Assembly: GCF_038049925.1 (NCBI RefSeq)
Contig: NZ_CP145809.1
Location: 3,382,599-3,446,598, forward strand
DNA: 64,000 nucleotides
Direction of reading: 5' to 3'
Origin: Georgenia sp. M64
GTDB taxonomy: Bacteria; Actinomycetota; Actinomycetes; Actinomycetales; Actinomycetaceae
In this document: one piece after another, positions 33,017 through 40,261 of the stretch
Layout: the number at the start of each line of letters is the position of its first letter
Numbering within the stretch: the stretch's first letter is position 1
Position numbers and translations under genes: made by a program
Notes under the pieces: generated by a model
What the model was told of the DNA's origin: nothing
Database searches by the model: none
The model's input: only the letters and a program-made list of their open reading frames with translations

Positions 33017-33324
33017 GGCGTTACCTCCCCGACCCGTCCCGTCCCGGCGCGGCTAGCCGCGGCAGACCGCCGACCTGCTGGGACCTGCCGACGGCCGGGC
33101 AGGGGGCTGTCCCGGCCAGTCCCGACCCGTGAACGGTGTTCGCGCTCGCCGGGGGCTGCGGGTCGCACTCTCGCGTGGGGTGCCGTTGTCGCGCTCTCCG
33201 GGGCTGCGTGTGGGTGGAGCTCAGCGACCCGGGGGCACAGCGGGCACCTGGCCACGTGCGCGTGCCAGGGCTCAGCGACGGCTTGAGGGCCGGCGAGCGA
33301 CGGGGCGAGCTCTTGGACGGTCAT
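33013..33324 (-). CDS. small protein with CPLC motif
   Basis: 103 residues. TVQELAPSLAGPQAVAEPWHAHVARCPLCPRVAEL has H and CxxC that could bind zinc; the remainder is Arg/Pro/Ala-rich and poorly ordered. ATG overlaps the stop of the upstream gene 33321-33740 and its own stop overlaps the HTH gene start. Unknown function. Confidence 0.55.
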   Translation of the reverse strand: MTVQELAPSLAGPQAVAEPWHAHVARCPLCPRVAELHPHAAPESATTAPHARVRPAAPGEREHRSRVGTGRDSPLPGRRQVPAGRRSAAASRAGTGRVGEVTP

Positions 33325-33740
33325 TCCTGCGGGGCCTCCTCTCCGCTGCCGTCCGTCAGGGCGTAGTCCGTGCGGCCGTGCGGGCCTGGGACGGACCGGA
33401 CGGGTGGTTGCCCGCCCTCGGGGGCGCTGAGGCCGCTCAGCGCCGCACGGAGGCGCTGGGCACCCATCCGGCACGTGCGGGCCAGCTCTTCGCGGCCACG
33501 GCGGTAGGCGCCGTCATCGTCGGCGCCGTCCGCGAGGACCTGGAGGACGGCACGCTCGTCGTCGGTGAGTTCGAGGGTCCGGCCCCGCCAGGGGTAGGGC
33601 CGTCGCTGCCCGGGGGCGACCGCGGGGGCCGGCGTCCGCGGGGGTGCCGTGGCGGTGACCTCCTCGAGCAGGGTCACGGTCTGGCGGGCGAGGATCAGGG
33701 CAGCGCGTAGCTGGCCCTGCATGTGGGCCGGGGTGATCAT
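33321..33740 (-). CDS. winged-helix-like small satellite protein
   Basis: 139 residues. An N-terminal helix (HMQGQLRAALILARQTVTLLEEV) is followed by a likely winged helix (LTDDERAVLQVLADGADDDGAYRRGREELARTCRMGAQRL, given as landmarks in residues 60-100) that resembles a DNA-binding domain. It overlaps the tyrosine recombinase stop (ATGA). It may be a regulator of the gene train. Confidence 0.55.
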   Translation of the reverse strand: MITPAHMQGQLRAALILARQTVTLLEEVTATAPPRTPAPAVAPGQRRPYPWRGRTLELTDDERAVLQVLADGADDDGAYRRGREELARTCRMGAQRLRAALSGLSAPEGGQPPVRSVPGPHGRTDYALTDGSGEEAPQE

Positions 33741-34612
33741 GCGGTCTCCTCTCGGGGGACGGCGCGGAGGTGACGCCCGCTCGGTGCGGCGGGCGGTGTG
33801 GCACCAAGGCCGGCGGCGGAGCGGACGGCGGCGCGGATCGCGTCGTCGGGCAGGCGCACGTAGCGCTGGGTGGTCTCGGGCTTGCTGTGGCCGAGGAGCT
33901 GCCCGACCGCGAGCATGTCGCGGGTGCCGGCATAGGCGGCGGTGGCGAACCGGTGGCGGAGCTGGTGGCCGGTGACGCCCGCGGGCAGGACGGCGGAGAG
34001 GTGGTGCACGACGTGGCCGGGGGTGACGTGCTGGTCGACGCCGTAGGGCGAGGGGAACAGCCACGACCGGGCCGCGGCGACGGCGGCGAGGAGCTCGGGG
34101 TGCTCGAGCGGGACGGCGCGGAGCTTGCCGCCCTTGCCGTTGACGTAGAGCAGGCCGTCGCGGAGGTCGTCGTGGTGGACGGCGGAGATCTCCGCGCAAC
34201 GGAGGCCGGCGAAGGCGCCGAACAGGATCATGAGCCGCACGTCGGGCGTGGCCCGGGCGAGGGCGGCCGCGATCGCCTCATCGGTGGCGGGACGCGGGGC
34301 GGCGGTGGGGACCTTGATGCCGGGGAGCCGCTCGGCGGGGCTGGTCTCGCAGTGGCCCATGTCGATCGCCCACCGGTAGAACGTCACCAGCGCGGACCGT
34401 GCGGACTTGCGGGTGTCGGGCTTCCAGTCGCCCGCGGCGAGGAAGGTCACGAGGTCGCCGGTCGTCGCGGTCCACGGCGAGGATGCCACCGTGCGGAGCC
34501 GGCCGAGGTAGGAGCGGTGCACGCGGATCGTGCCGAGGGCCCTGCCGCCCGCGCGCTGGTACCGGGCGTAGGCCTCGATCGCTGCGCCCCACGTCTCGGG
34601 CCGGCCGTTCAC
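33737..34612 (-). CDS. second tyrosine recombinase
   Basis: 291 residues, XerC/D-like length, GTG start overlapping the previous stop (GTGA). N-terminal SAM-like core-binding domain (TIRVHRSYLGRLRTVA), catalytic Arg in AGLRCAEISAVHHDDL, HxxR in GHQLRHRFATAAY, LLGHSKPETTQRYVRL with the nucleophile Tyr. It is separate from the boundary integrase at 36118 and is embedded in the operon, so it may resolve multimers of the excised circle or act at another site. Confidence 0.88.
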   Translation of the reverse strand: MNGRPETWGAAIEAYARYQRAGGRALGTIRVHRSYLGRLRTVASSPWTATTGDLVTFLAAGDWKPDTRKSARSALVTFYRWAIDMGHCETSPAERLPGIKVPTAAPRPATDEAIAAALARATPDVRLMILFGAFAGLRCAEISAVHHDDLRDGLLYVNGKGGKLRAVPLEHPELLAAVAAARSWLFPSPYGVDQHVTPGHVVHHLSAVLPAGVTGHQLRHRFATAAYAGTRDMLAVGQLLGHSKPETTQRYVRLPDDAIRAAVRSAAGLGATPPAAPSGRHLRAVPREETA

Positions 34613-35160
34613 CGGGCACCGCCGCGGCTGGGACGTCGGCCGGCGATGTAGGCCAGTCGCCCGGACGCCGTAGCAAGGGCGAGTGCTAGCGCCATGGCGG
34701 CCTCGTTGTCGAGCGTGGTCCCCTCGTTCACCCACGCGGCGATGTGCGGCTCGCCGGGCTCGTGCTTGCCGTCGCGCCAGGTGTCCTCACGGTCGATCGA
34801 GACGGCGAGGTTCGCGCGCCGCGGCGTGAGGGGCACGTCGAGGGTGTGGGTGGTGAACAGCGTGCCGGCGTCGGGGTCGACGGACCACGACGCGGACGAC
34901 TCTGCCCACGCGGGGGCGAAGTCCGCGGGGTCTGGCGCTGCGGCGAACAAGGCGTCGATGCGGTCGAGCTCGGCCAGGTCCGCGGCCGCGCGCTCCCGGT
35001 CAGGGTCGGCGGCGACGGCGGCGCGGAAGCGCTCACTGAACGTCTGGCCGATGGGGGTTGTGCCGCGCTCGGGCTCAAGGTGCCATCGTGCAGTCGGGTC
35101 GGCGGGGTTGAAGTACGCGTGAGAGTCGTCGTCGCTGGCAGTCGCCGGTACGCTTGTCAC
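34609..35160 (-). CDS. unknown satellite protein
   Basis: 183 residues, GTG start at 35160 behind GAGGAG. It is acidic and soluble, with helices (SERFRAAVAADPDRERAAADLAELDRIDALFAAA, residues about 43-75 as landmark) and a later beta region (TLFTTHTLDVPLTPRRANLAVSI) that may form dimer contacts. It is the second gene of the minus-strand train and overlaps the recombinase start. Family not recognised. Confidence 0.55.
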   Translation of the reverse strand: MTSVPATASDDDSHAYFNPADPTARWHLEPERGTTPIGQTFSERFRAAVAADPDRERAAADLAELDRIDALFAAAPDPADFAPAWAESSASWSVDPDAGTLFTTHTLDVPLTPRRANLAVSIDREDTWRDGKHEPGEPHIAAWVNEGTTLDNEAAMALALALATASGRLAYIAGRRPSRGGAR

Positions 35161-35231
35161 GAACTCATCTCCTCGGTTGGTGGGTTCCACGCCCCGGGAC
35201 GCTGCACACGTCGCCGGGGCTCTGTCGTCGG

Positions 35232-35438
35232 TCAGGCGGTTGCCTTGGTGGTCTCGCGGCTGGGGCCGGCAGCGAACTGCTCGTCCACCCACCGCTGGAG
35301 CCGCTCACGGTCGTAGACGACACGGCGGCCGATGCGTGCGGAGCTCGGGCCGGTACCCATGTGGCGCCAGTAGCGCAGGGTCGCCTCCGGCACTCGCAGC
35401 ACCTCAGCAGCCTCAGCCAGCGTCAGCAGGTCACTCAC
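35232..35438 (-). CDS. excisionase-like HTH protein
   Basis: 68 residues, GTG start with AGGGGAG 6 nt upstream. LTLAEAAEVLRVPEATLRYW, RIGRRVVYDRERLQRWV is the MerR/HTH_17 fold used by excisionases and element-borne regulators. It is the first gene of the minus-strand train and faces away from the int operon, an arrangement that suits control of integration versus excision. Confidence 0.8.
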   Translation of the reverse strand: MSDLLTLAEAAEVLRVPEATLRYWRHMGTGPSSARIGRRVVYDRERLQRWVDEQFAAGPSRETTKATA

Positions 35439-35534
35439 GGCAACTCCCCTTTCGTGTGGTTCAGCCATGTCGTCACTGAACCATCGAGGTGCAGGCTTGT
35501 CAAGTGGTGCTCCCGTTGGCAATGATGGGGCGCT
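35439..35534. promoter_or_regulatory. divergent control region of the satellite
   Basis: The 96 bp between the excisionase-like gene and the int operon must hold both promoters; it is lower in GC than its surroundings (GTTCAGCCATGTCGTCACTGAACCA has a GTTCAG/CTGAAC dyad at 35459-35482). The dyad is a candidate repressor site. Confidence 0.5.
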
Positions 35535-36125
35535 ATGAGGATCAGCGCTCGGACAGAGGGCGACCCGCCTTCGACAGAGGTCGGGCCGGGACTATGGGTG
35601 CGCGTGCCGGTCACGGTGCTCTGCGAGGGAGTCGAGCTAGAGGGGGCGCTCTACGATGTGGCGCTGACGATCGACATGACCGACGACGACGGGCTCAGGC
35701 CGGTGGCGGTGAAGGTGGCGGCCCAGAAGGGCAGCCCCCCGATAGCGAGCACGACACTGCGCAGCGTGAAGGTCGGTGAGCTCACGCGCGAGGCTCTCGC
35801 GCTGGTCGTGGAGCCGCGAGCGCGGCGCAGGACGGGGCTGGTCGGACCCCACGCACGTGCGATCGACGTCGCCAAGCACGGCATGGATCCCGCTCAACAC
35901 ACGGTCACGATCACGCCGAATCTCGATGACGAGGCGCGCGCGCGGTTGCGGCAGCAAGGCCCAACGGACGAGGCGTTGGCGTGGGTGGCGTACTTCTACA
36001 ACCTCGCCACCCTCCTCGGCCTACCTCCCGCCCGGCATGTCGAGGTCAACCTCGGGCTCCCCCGCACCACCGCCTCTAAGTGGGTCCGTCGCGCCCGCGA
36101 GAGGGGGTTGCTCGGTAATGGCTAG
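35535..36125 (+). CDS. unknown protein upstream of the integrase
   Basis: 196 residues. A beta-rich N-terminal half (GLWVRVPVTVLCEGVELEGALYDVALTIDMT) and a C-terminal HTH-like region (LARHVEV-like NLGLPRTTASKWVRRARERGLLG). The C-terminus resembles the end of many actinobacterial element proteins that bind DNA by a TTASKWVRRAR recognition helix. It overlaps the integrase by 8 nt and is co-transcribed with it; it may regulate integration. Confidence 0.65.
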   Translation: MRISARTEGDPPSTEVGPGLWVRVPVTVLCEGVELEGALYDVALTIDMTDDDGLRPVAVKVAAQKGSPPIASTTLRSVKVGELTREALALVVEPRARRRTGLVGPHARAIDVAKHGMDPAQHTVTITPNLDDEARARLRQQGPTDEALAWVAYFYNLATLLGLPPARHVEVNLGLPRTTASKWVRRARERGLLGNG

Positions 36126-37320
36126 CGTCTCGCGGTACAAGCTGCGCCGGTACGTCACCGACGACGAGGGCCGGCGGGTCCTCGATCCGGACACGGGCAA
36201 GCCGCTGCGCGAGGAGACGGGCGAGACGGTCTGGCGTGCGCGGTACCGCGACGCCGCCGGCAAGGAGCACGTGGCCCACCGGGCGCGAAAGGTGGACGCC
36301 CAGCGCTGGCTAGATGCGCAGACCGCCTCCCTGGTGCGAGGGGATCACGTCGAGCCGGGTCGGGGGCGCGTCGCCCTGCGAGCCATGGCGGAGCCGTGGC
36401 GGGAGAACCCGAACTGGACCGCCAGCACGAAGGCACGTAACGAGTCCATCCTCGAGCAGCACGTGCTCCCACGCTGGGGAGCTGTGCGCCTGGTCGACGT
36501 CGAGCACGAGGCGGTGCAGGCGTGGGTCAACGAGCTCGTGGCCGCCGGCCTGGCGGGTGGCACAGTGCGCAAGGTGGTGGGGGTGCTGGCCGGCGTGCTC
36601 CAGCTCGCGGTGAAGGCGCGGCGCATCGCGGTCAACCCTGCCCGCGGGGTCGAGCTACCGAAGCAGGCGCTGACTCGCCGGCGCTATCTCACGGCCGCCC
36701 AGGTCGAGGCAGTGGCGGACGCCGCCGACGAGTGGGGTGACCTGGTGCTCGTGCTTGCGTACTGCGGTCTCCGGATCGGCGAGGCGGCCGCGCTGCGGGT
36801 CCGACACGTCGACATGCTGCGGCGACGCTTCCGGATCGAGGAGGCCGTCACCGAGGTCGACGGCAAGCTCGTGTGGTCCTCCCCGAAGGACCACCAGCGG
36901 CGCAGCGTGCCGTGGCCGCCGTTCCTCACCGAGGACCTGGCGGAGCGGCTCAGCGGCAAGGGCAGGGATGATCTGGTGTTCCCCGCGGCGCGCGGCGGCG
37001 CCGTGCGCGTGCGCAACATGCGCCGCGACTGGTTCGACCTGGCGGCCGCGGCCGCCGGCGTCGAAGGGCTCACGCCGCACGAGCTGCGGCACACCGCGGC
37101 GTCGCTTGCGGTCTCCGCCGGGGCCTCGGTGCTGGCGCTGCAACGGATGCTCGGTCACGACAAGGCGAGCACGACGCTCAACGTCTACAGCGACCTCTTC
37201 GACGAGGACCTCGACGACATGGCGGAGAAGCTCGGAGAGGTGCGCGCTCGCGGCGTTGCGGACTCAGTGCGGACTCGGGCCGGCGCCCAGACCAGGGCCG
37301 TCGTCGCTATAGGTCGCTGA
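36118..37320 (+). CDS. int: site-specific tyrosine integrase of the island
   Basis: 400 residues. An N-terminal arm-binding domain (VWRARYRDAAGKEHVAHRARKVDAQRWLD), a SAM-like domain, and the catalytic domain with Arg in LAYCGLRIGEAAAL, HxxR in TPHELRHTAASLAV, MLGHDKASTTLNVYSDL with the Tyr nucleophile. It ends 15 bp from attR in the tRNA-Arg gene, the usual place for integrases that use tRNA genes. Its last codons overlap a pair of TGCGGACTC repeats (37257-37276) thought to be its own arm sites. Confidence 0.93.
   Translation: MASVSRYKLRRYVTDDEGRRVLDPDTGKPLREETGETVWRARYRDAAGKEHVAHRARKVDAQRWLDAQTASLVRGDHVEPGRGRVALRAMAEPWRENPNWTASTKARNESILEQHVLPRWGAVRLVDVEHEAVQAWVNELVAAGLAGGTVRKVVGVLAGVLQLAVKARRIAVNPARGVELPKQALTRRRYLTAAQVEAVADAADEWGDLVLVLAYCGLRIGEAAALRVRHVDMLRRRFRIEEAVTEVDGKLVWSSPKDHQRRSVPWPPFLTEDLAERLSGKGRDDLVFPAARGGAVRVRNMRRDWFDLAAAAAGVEGLTPHELRHTAASLAVSAGASVLALQRMLGHDKASTTLNVYSDLFDEDLDDMAEKLGEVRARGVADSVRTRAGAQTRAVVAIGR
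37257..37276 (+). repeat. paired 9-bp repeats, probable integrase arm sites (right)
   Basis: TGCGGACTC at 37257-37265 and 37268-37276, same spacing and orientation as at 3084-3103. They are inside the 3' end of int, about 60 bp from the attR core. Confidence 0.5.
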
Positions 37321-37333
37321 CCTGCGGCGTTAC

Positions 37334-37409
37334 TGGTGCCCTCGGGCAGATTCGAACTGCCGACACCCGCTTTAGGAGAGCGGTGCTCTATCCCCTGAGC
37401 TACGAGGGC
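37334..37409 (-). tRNA. tRNA-Arg(CCT), island attachment site
   Basis: Cloverleaf with acceptor GCCCTCG/CGAGGGC and discriminator A (37337-37409), anticodon loop CTCCTAA (CCT) and T-arm GGCAG TTCGAAT CTGCC. CCA is encoded at 37334-37336, bases that belong to the element side of the junction; the chromosomal side at attL does not have them. Confidence 0.95.
37336..37382. repeat. attR, 47-bp core repeat within tRNA-Arg
   Basis: Identical to 2922-2968. It covers the tRNA from the anticodon loop to the discriminator plus one base. Integration leaves the tRNA gene intact, with its 3' part supplied by the element. Confidence 0.92.
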
Positions 37410-37442
37410 GGGGACCGGGGAACAGGTTACCGGGCGCTGACC

Positions 37443-37512
37443 CGCCTGCCCGAACCGGGCTCAGCCCGCCTGCTCGAACCGGGATCGGACCGCCTGCCCG
37501 AACCGGGCTGGG
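37443..37512. repeat. three tandem ~25-bp repeats
   Basis: Units of the form CGCCTGCCCGAACCGGGCTC repeat three times between the tRNA gene and the Gfo/Idh/MocA gene. Each unit contains a CCCGAACCGGG near-palindrome. Confidence 0.7.
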
Positions 37513-37534
37513 GCCCGGCCGAGCCGGACGCGGC

Positions 37535-38629
37535 TCATGCCTGCCCCGCCTGGCTCTGCAGCACCCGCGCCTGGTTCTGCGCCCGCACGCTGAGCTCGGC
37601 CGCCTTGAACGCGTGCTCCTGCGTCATGGCGGTCTCGGTCCGCTCGAGGCAGTCGGTGATGAGCCGGCCGAAGTACGGGTGGCCGACCGTCCCCTCCGCC
37701 CTGATGTGGTGCTCACCCCCGCCGTCGACGAGGAAGACGTGCCCGGGCCGGGCCTCGGTGGCCACGTTGACGTACTTGCGCATCTCGATGTAGCCCTCCG
37801 TCCCGAGGATGAAGGTGCGCCCGTCGCCCCAGGTGCTCAGGCCGTCCGGGGTGAACCAGTCCACCCGGCAGTAGCCGCTGGCGCCGTTGTCCATGACGGC
37901 GTGCGCGTCACCGAAGTCGTCGAGCTCGGGGTGCTCCGGGTGGTGGTAGTTGGCGATCGAGGAGCTGACCACCTCGGCGTCGGTCGCACCGGTGTAGTGG
38001 AGCATCTGCTCGAAGTTGTGGCTGCCGATGTCGCAGAGGATGCCGCCGTACTGGTCCTTGACGAAGAACCAGTCCGGACGTGCGGACGGGTCGCCCAGCC
38101 GGTGCGGGCCGAGCCCGACGAACTGCAGCACCCGGCCGATCGCGCCCTGCTCGATGAGCTGGCCGGTGAGCACCGCGGCCTCGACGTGGATCCGCTCCGA
38201 GTAGTAGACGGCGTACTTCCGGCCCGTCCGTTCGACCGCCTCCCGGGCGACGGCGAGCTGGTCCAGGGTGGTGAGCGGGGCCTTGTCGGTGAAGTAGTCC
38301 TTGCCGGCCTCCATGACGCGCACGCCGAGGTCGCACCGCTCGGAGGTGATCGCCGCGCCCGCGACCAGGCGCACGTCGTCGTCGTCGAGGACCTCGGCCT
38401 CCGACCGGGCGACCCGCACGTCGGGGAACCGCTCGCGGAAGGCCGCGACCTTCGCCGGGTCCGGGTCGTAGACCCACCTCAAAGTGGCGCCGGCGTCGAG
38501 AAGCCTCTCGGTCATGCCGTAGATGTGGCCGTGGTTGAGGTGCGTCGCCGCGATGACGAACTCACCGGGACCCACCACGGCACCGGGCGGCGGGGTGAGC
38601 TCGAGGTGGGCGGGGAGCTGGTCGGTCAT
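37535..38629 (-). CDS. Gfo/Idh/MocA-family oxidoreductase
   Basis: 364 residues. The N-terminal NAD(P) fold starts at FVIAATHLNHGHIYGMTERLLDAG, EAGKDYFTDKAPLTTLDQL is the family EKP-like motif (here DKA), and DIGSHNFEQMLHYTG is the substrate-site segment. The family oxidises or reduces sugars and inositols. The usual EKP is DKAP, a mild deviation. It may belong with the sugar ABC transporter further right, but it is not adjacent. Confidence 0.85.
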   Translation of the reverse strand: MTDQLPAHLELTPPPGAVVGPGEFVIAATHLNHGHIYGMTERLLDAGATLRWVYDPDPAKVAAFRERFPDVRVARSEAEVLDDDDVRLVAGAAITSERCDLGVRVMEAGKDYFTDKAPLTTLDQLAVAREAVERTGRKYAVYYSERIHVEAAVLTGQLIEQGAIGRVLQFVGLGPHRLGDPSARPDWFFVKDQYGGILCDIGSHNFEQMLHYTGATDAEVVSSSIANYHHPEHPELDDFGDAHAVMDNGASGYCRVDWFTPDGLSTWGDGRTFILGTEGYIEMRKYVNVATEARPGHVFLVDGGGEHHIRAEGTVGHPYFGRLITDCLERTETAMTQEHAFKAAELSVRAQNQARVLQSQAGQA

Positions 38630-38822
38630 CGGTCGTCCTCGGGGTCCGTCGTCGTCCGGCCACTGCCACGCGACCGCGGTCGCCCCATTCTCCGGCAGAC
38701 CGGTGACCTGTGGTCGGACCCCACGCGGACGGCCGGCTCGCGTGCCGCCCGGGGGCGCTGCGCCGGAGCAGCCGAACCGCGGCACCCGAGACCCACAGGG
38801 GTTGGCCTCGGATGCCGCACAC

Positions 38823-39350
38823 TCAGCGCACGGGCGTCCCGCCCGCGACGAGGGAGCCCAGCTCCTCGCCCCACGCGCGCGCCCGTTCGGCCTCGCCGGG
38901 GTAGAGCGGACCCTCGTAGCCGTGGACGTAGAACGACGTCGGGCTGCCGACGACGTTCGCGCCGAGACGGCGCAGCCGCTTCTCGGCGGCGTGGCCCGCC
39001 CGTCCCGGCAGGTTCGGGACCCGGACGTGGGTGTCGAAGCAGGCGACCGGCAGGTCGCGCGGCGCGGAGTAGGCCTCCGCGAGCCACTCGCGCATCCCCG
39101 TCGTGTCGGAGATGACCGGGCGCCCGACCCGCTCGGCGGCGTCACGCCGGGTCTCCGGGCGGCTGAGCCCGAACGCGTGGGTGGGCGCGCCGACCACGAG
39201 GAGGTCGACGTCGTCGAGCAGCTCGAGCAGCGGCGCCCGGGAGACCTCCAGCACCTCGACGTCCATCACCGCGCGCAGCCCCTCGGCGACCACCTCGGCG
39301 ACCGTCTCGGTGTTGCCGAACATCGACTCGTACACGACGAGAGCACGCAC
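38823..39350 (-). CDS. flavodoxin-family protein
   Basis: 175 residues, GTG start. The FMN phosphate loop is VYESMFGNTETVAEVVAEGL at the N-terminus, followed by LLVVGAPTHAFGLSRPETR and a late VHGYEGPLYPGE. Long-chain flavodoxin-like fold; redox carrier or quinone reductase role unknown. Neighbours give no hint. Confidence 0.85.
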   Translation of the reverse strand: MRALVVYESMFGNTETVAEVVAEGLRAVMDVEVLEVSRAPLLELLDDVDLLVVGAPTHAFGLSRPETRRDAAERVGRPVISDTTGMREWLAEAYSAPRDLPVACFDTHVRVPNLPGRAGHAAEKRLRRLGANVVGSPTSFYVHGYEGPLYPGEAERARAWGEELGSLVAGGTPVR

Positions 39351-39449
39351 GGCCCGCCCCTTCTCGGCCGGACCCGGCACCACGCCGGGCCACGTCTCCA
39401 CAGTGGCACGCGCGCGTTCCGGACGAACGGGACAGAGGTCCCCGGCGCG

Positions 39450-39564
39450 CACGCCCGGCGTGGCGGGGCAGCCCCGGCGCCCGCACCCGGCGTGGCGGGG
39501 CAGCCCCGGCGCGCGCGCCCGGCGTGGCGGGGCAGCCCCGGTGCCGGCACCCGGCGTGGCGGGG
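39450..39564. repeat. four tandem ~33-bp repeats
   Basis: Unit containing CACCCGGCGTGGCGGGGCAGC and CCCGGCGC, four copies in the gap between the flavodoxin start and the end of the TrkA gene. CCCCGCCACGCC-type complementarity within units could form hairpins. Confidence 0.75.
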
Positions 39565-39568
39565 TCCC

Positions 39569-40261
39569 TCAGGCCATGTCGATGAAGCTCTCCGCGATCT
39601 CCTTCGGGCCCATGACGATGATCTGGTCGTCCCAGCGCGGCACGGTCTCCCCGGTCGCGTGCTCCCACTCCCCCTCGGGCCGGCGCACCGCGACGACGTT
39701 GAGGTTGTACTTCTTGCGGAAGCCGATCTCCTCGAGCGAGCGTCCCACCATCGACGGCGTCGGGGCCGCGGTCACCATGGCGAAGCCACCGCCGATCTCC
39801 TGGTAGTCCGCGATCGAGCCGCGCAGCAGGTGGGCGACCCGCCGGCCCATGTCGGCCTCGGGGTAGACCACGTGGTGGACGCCGAGCTGCTTGAGGATCT
39901 GACCGTGCGGCTCGCTGATCGCCTTGGCCCAGATCGCGGGGATCTCGAACCTCAGCAGCCAGGACGAGGTGAGGATGGAGGCCTCGATGTTCGACCCGAT
40001 CGCCACCACGGCGTGGGTGAACTCGGCGACCCCGAGCTGGTGGAGCACCTCCTCCTTGGAGGCGTCGGCGCGCACCACCTGGGTGAGGACGCCGTTGAGC
40101 TCCTGGACGACCTCCTCGTCGGTGTCGACGCCCATGACCTCGACGCCGGACTGGGCGAGCTCGACCGCCAGGGCCCGGCCGAAGCGGCCGAGCCCGATGA
40201 CGACGACGGAGTCGCCCTCGGAGAGGGTGCGTGCGCGCCTGGCGCGGAAGGCGTTAGCCAA
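39569..40261 (-). CDS. trkA: TrkA/KtrA regulatory subunit of potassium uptake
   Basis: 230 residues. TrkA-N (RCK) NAD-binding motif VVIGLGRFGRALAVELAQSG and VDTDEEVVQEL, then a TrkA-C domain (FAMVTAAPTPSMVGRSLEEIGFRKKYNLNVVAVRR). It gates the membrane subunit by nucleotide binding. The TTG start at 40261 overlaps the end of the trkH gene by 8 nt, so the two are coupled. Confidence 0.92.
   Translation of the reverse strand: MANAFRARRARTLSEGDSVVVIGLGRFGRALAVELAQSGVEVMGVDTDEEVVQELNGVLTQVVRADASKEEVLHQLGVAEFTHAVVAIGSNIEASILTSSWLLRFEIPAIWAKAISEPHGQILKQLGVHHVVYPEADMGRRVAHLLRGSIADYQEIGGGFAMVTAAPTPSMVGRSLEEIGFRKKYNLNVVAVRRPEGEWEHATGETVPRWDDQIIVMGPKEIAESFIDMA

Larger units (their letters stand above)
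2922..37382. mobile_element. integrated island at tRNA-Arg(CCT), with nested passengers
   Basis: Two identical 47-bp sequences (2922-2968 and 37336-37382) bound the region; the right one is the 3' part of an intact tRNA-Arg gene. A tyrosine integrase ends 15 bp from the right repeat. Element length is about 34.4 kb, of which 24.7 kb is a later transposon, leaving a backbone of about 9.7 kb. The backbone genes (excisionase-like HTH, WhiB-like, methyltransferases, HTH replication-type protein, DUF2190 cement protein) point to a phage satellite or defective prophage rather than a conjugative element: no relaxase, coupling protein or type IV secretion gene is visible. Confidence 0.9.

Noticed and set aside
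2922-37382. Integrative conjugative element
   Set aside because: No relaxase, FtsK/TraB-type translocase or type IV secretion gene was found among the backbone genes.
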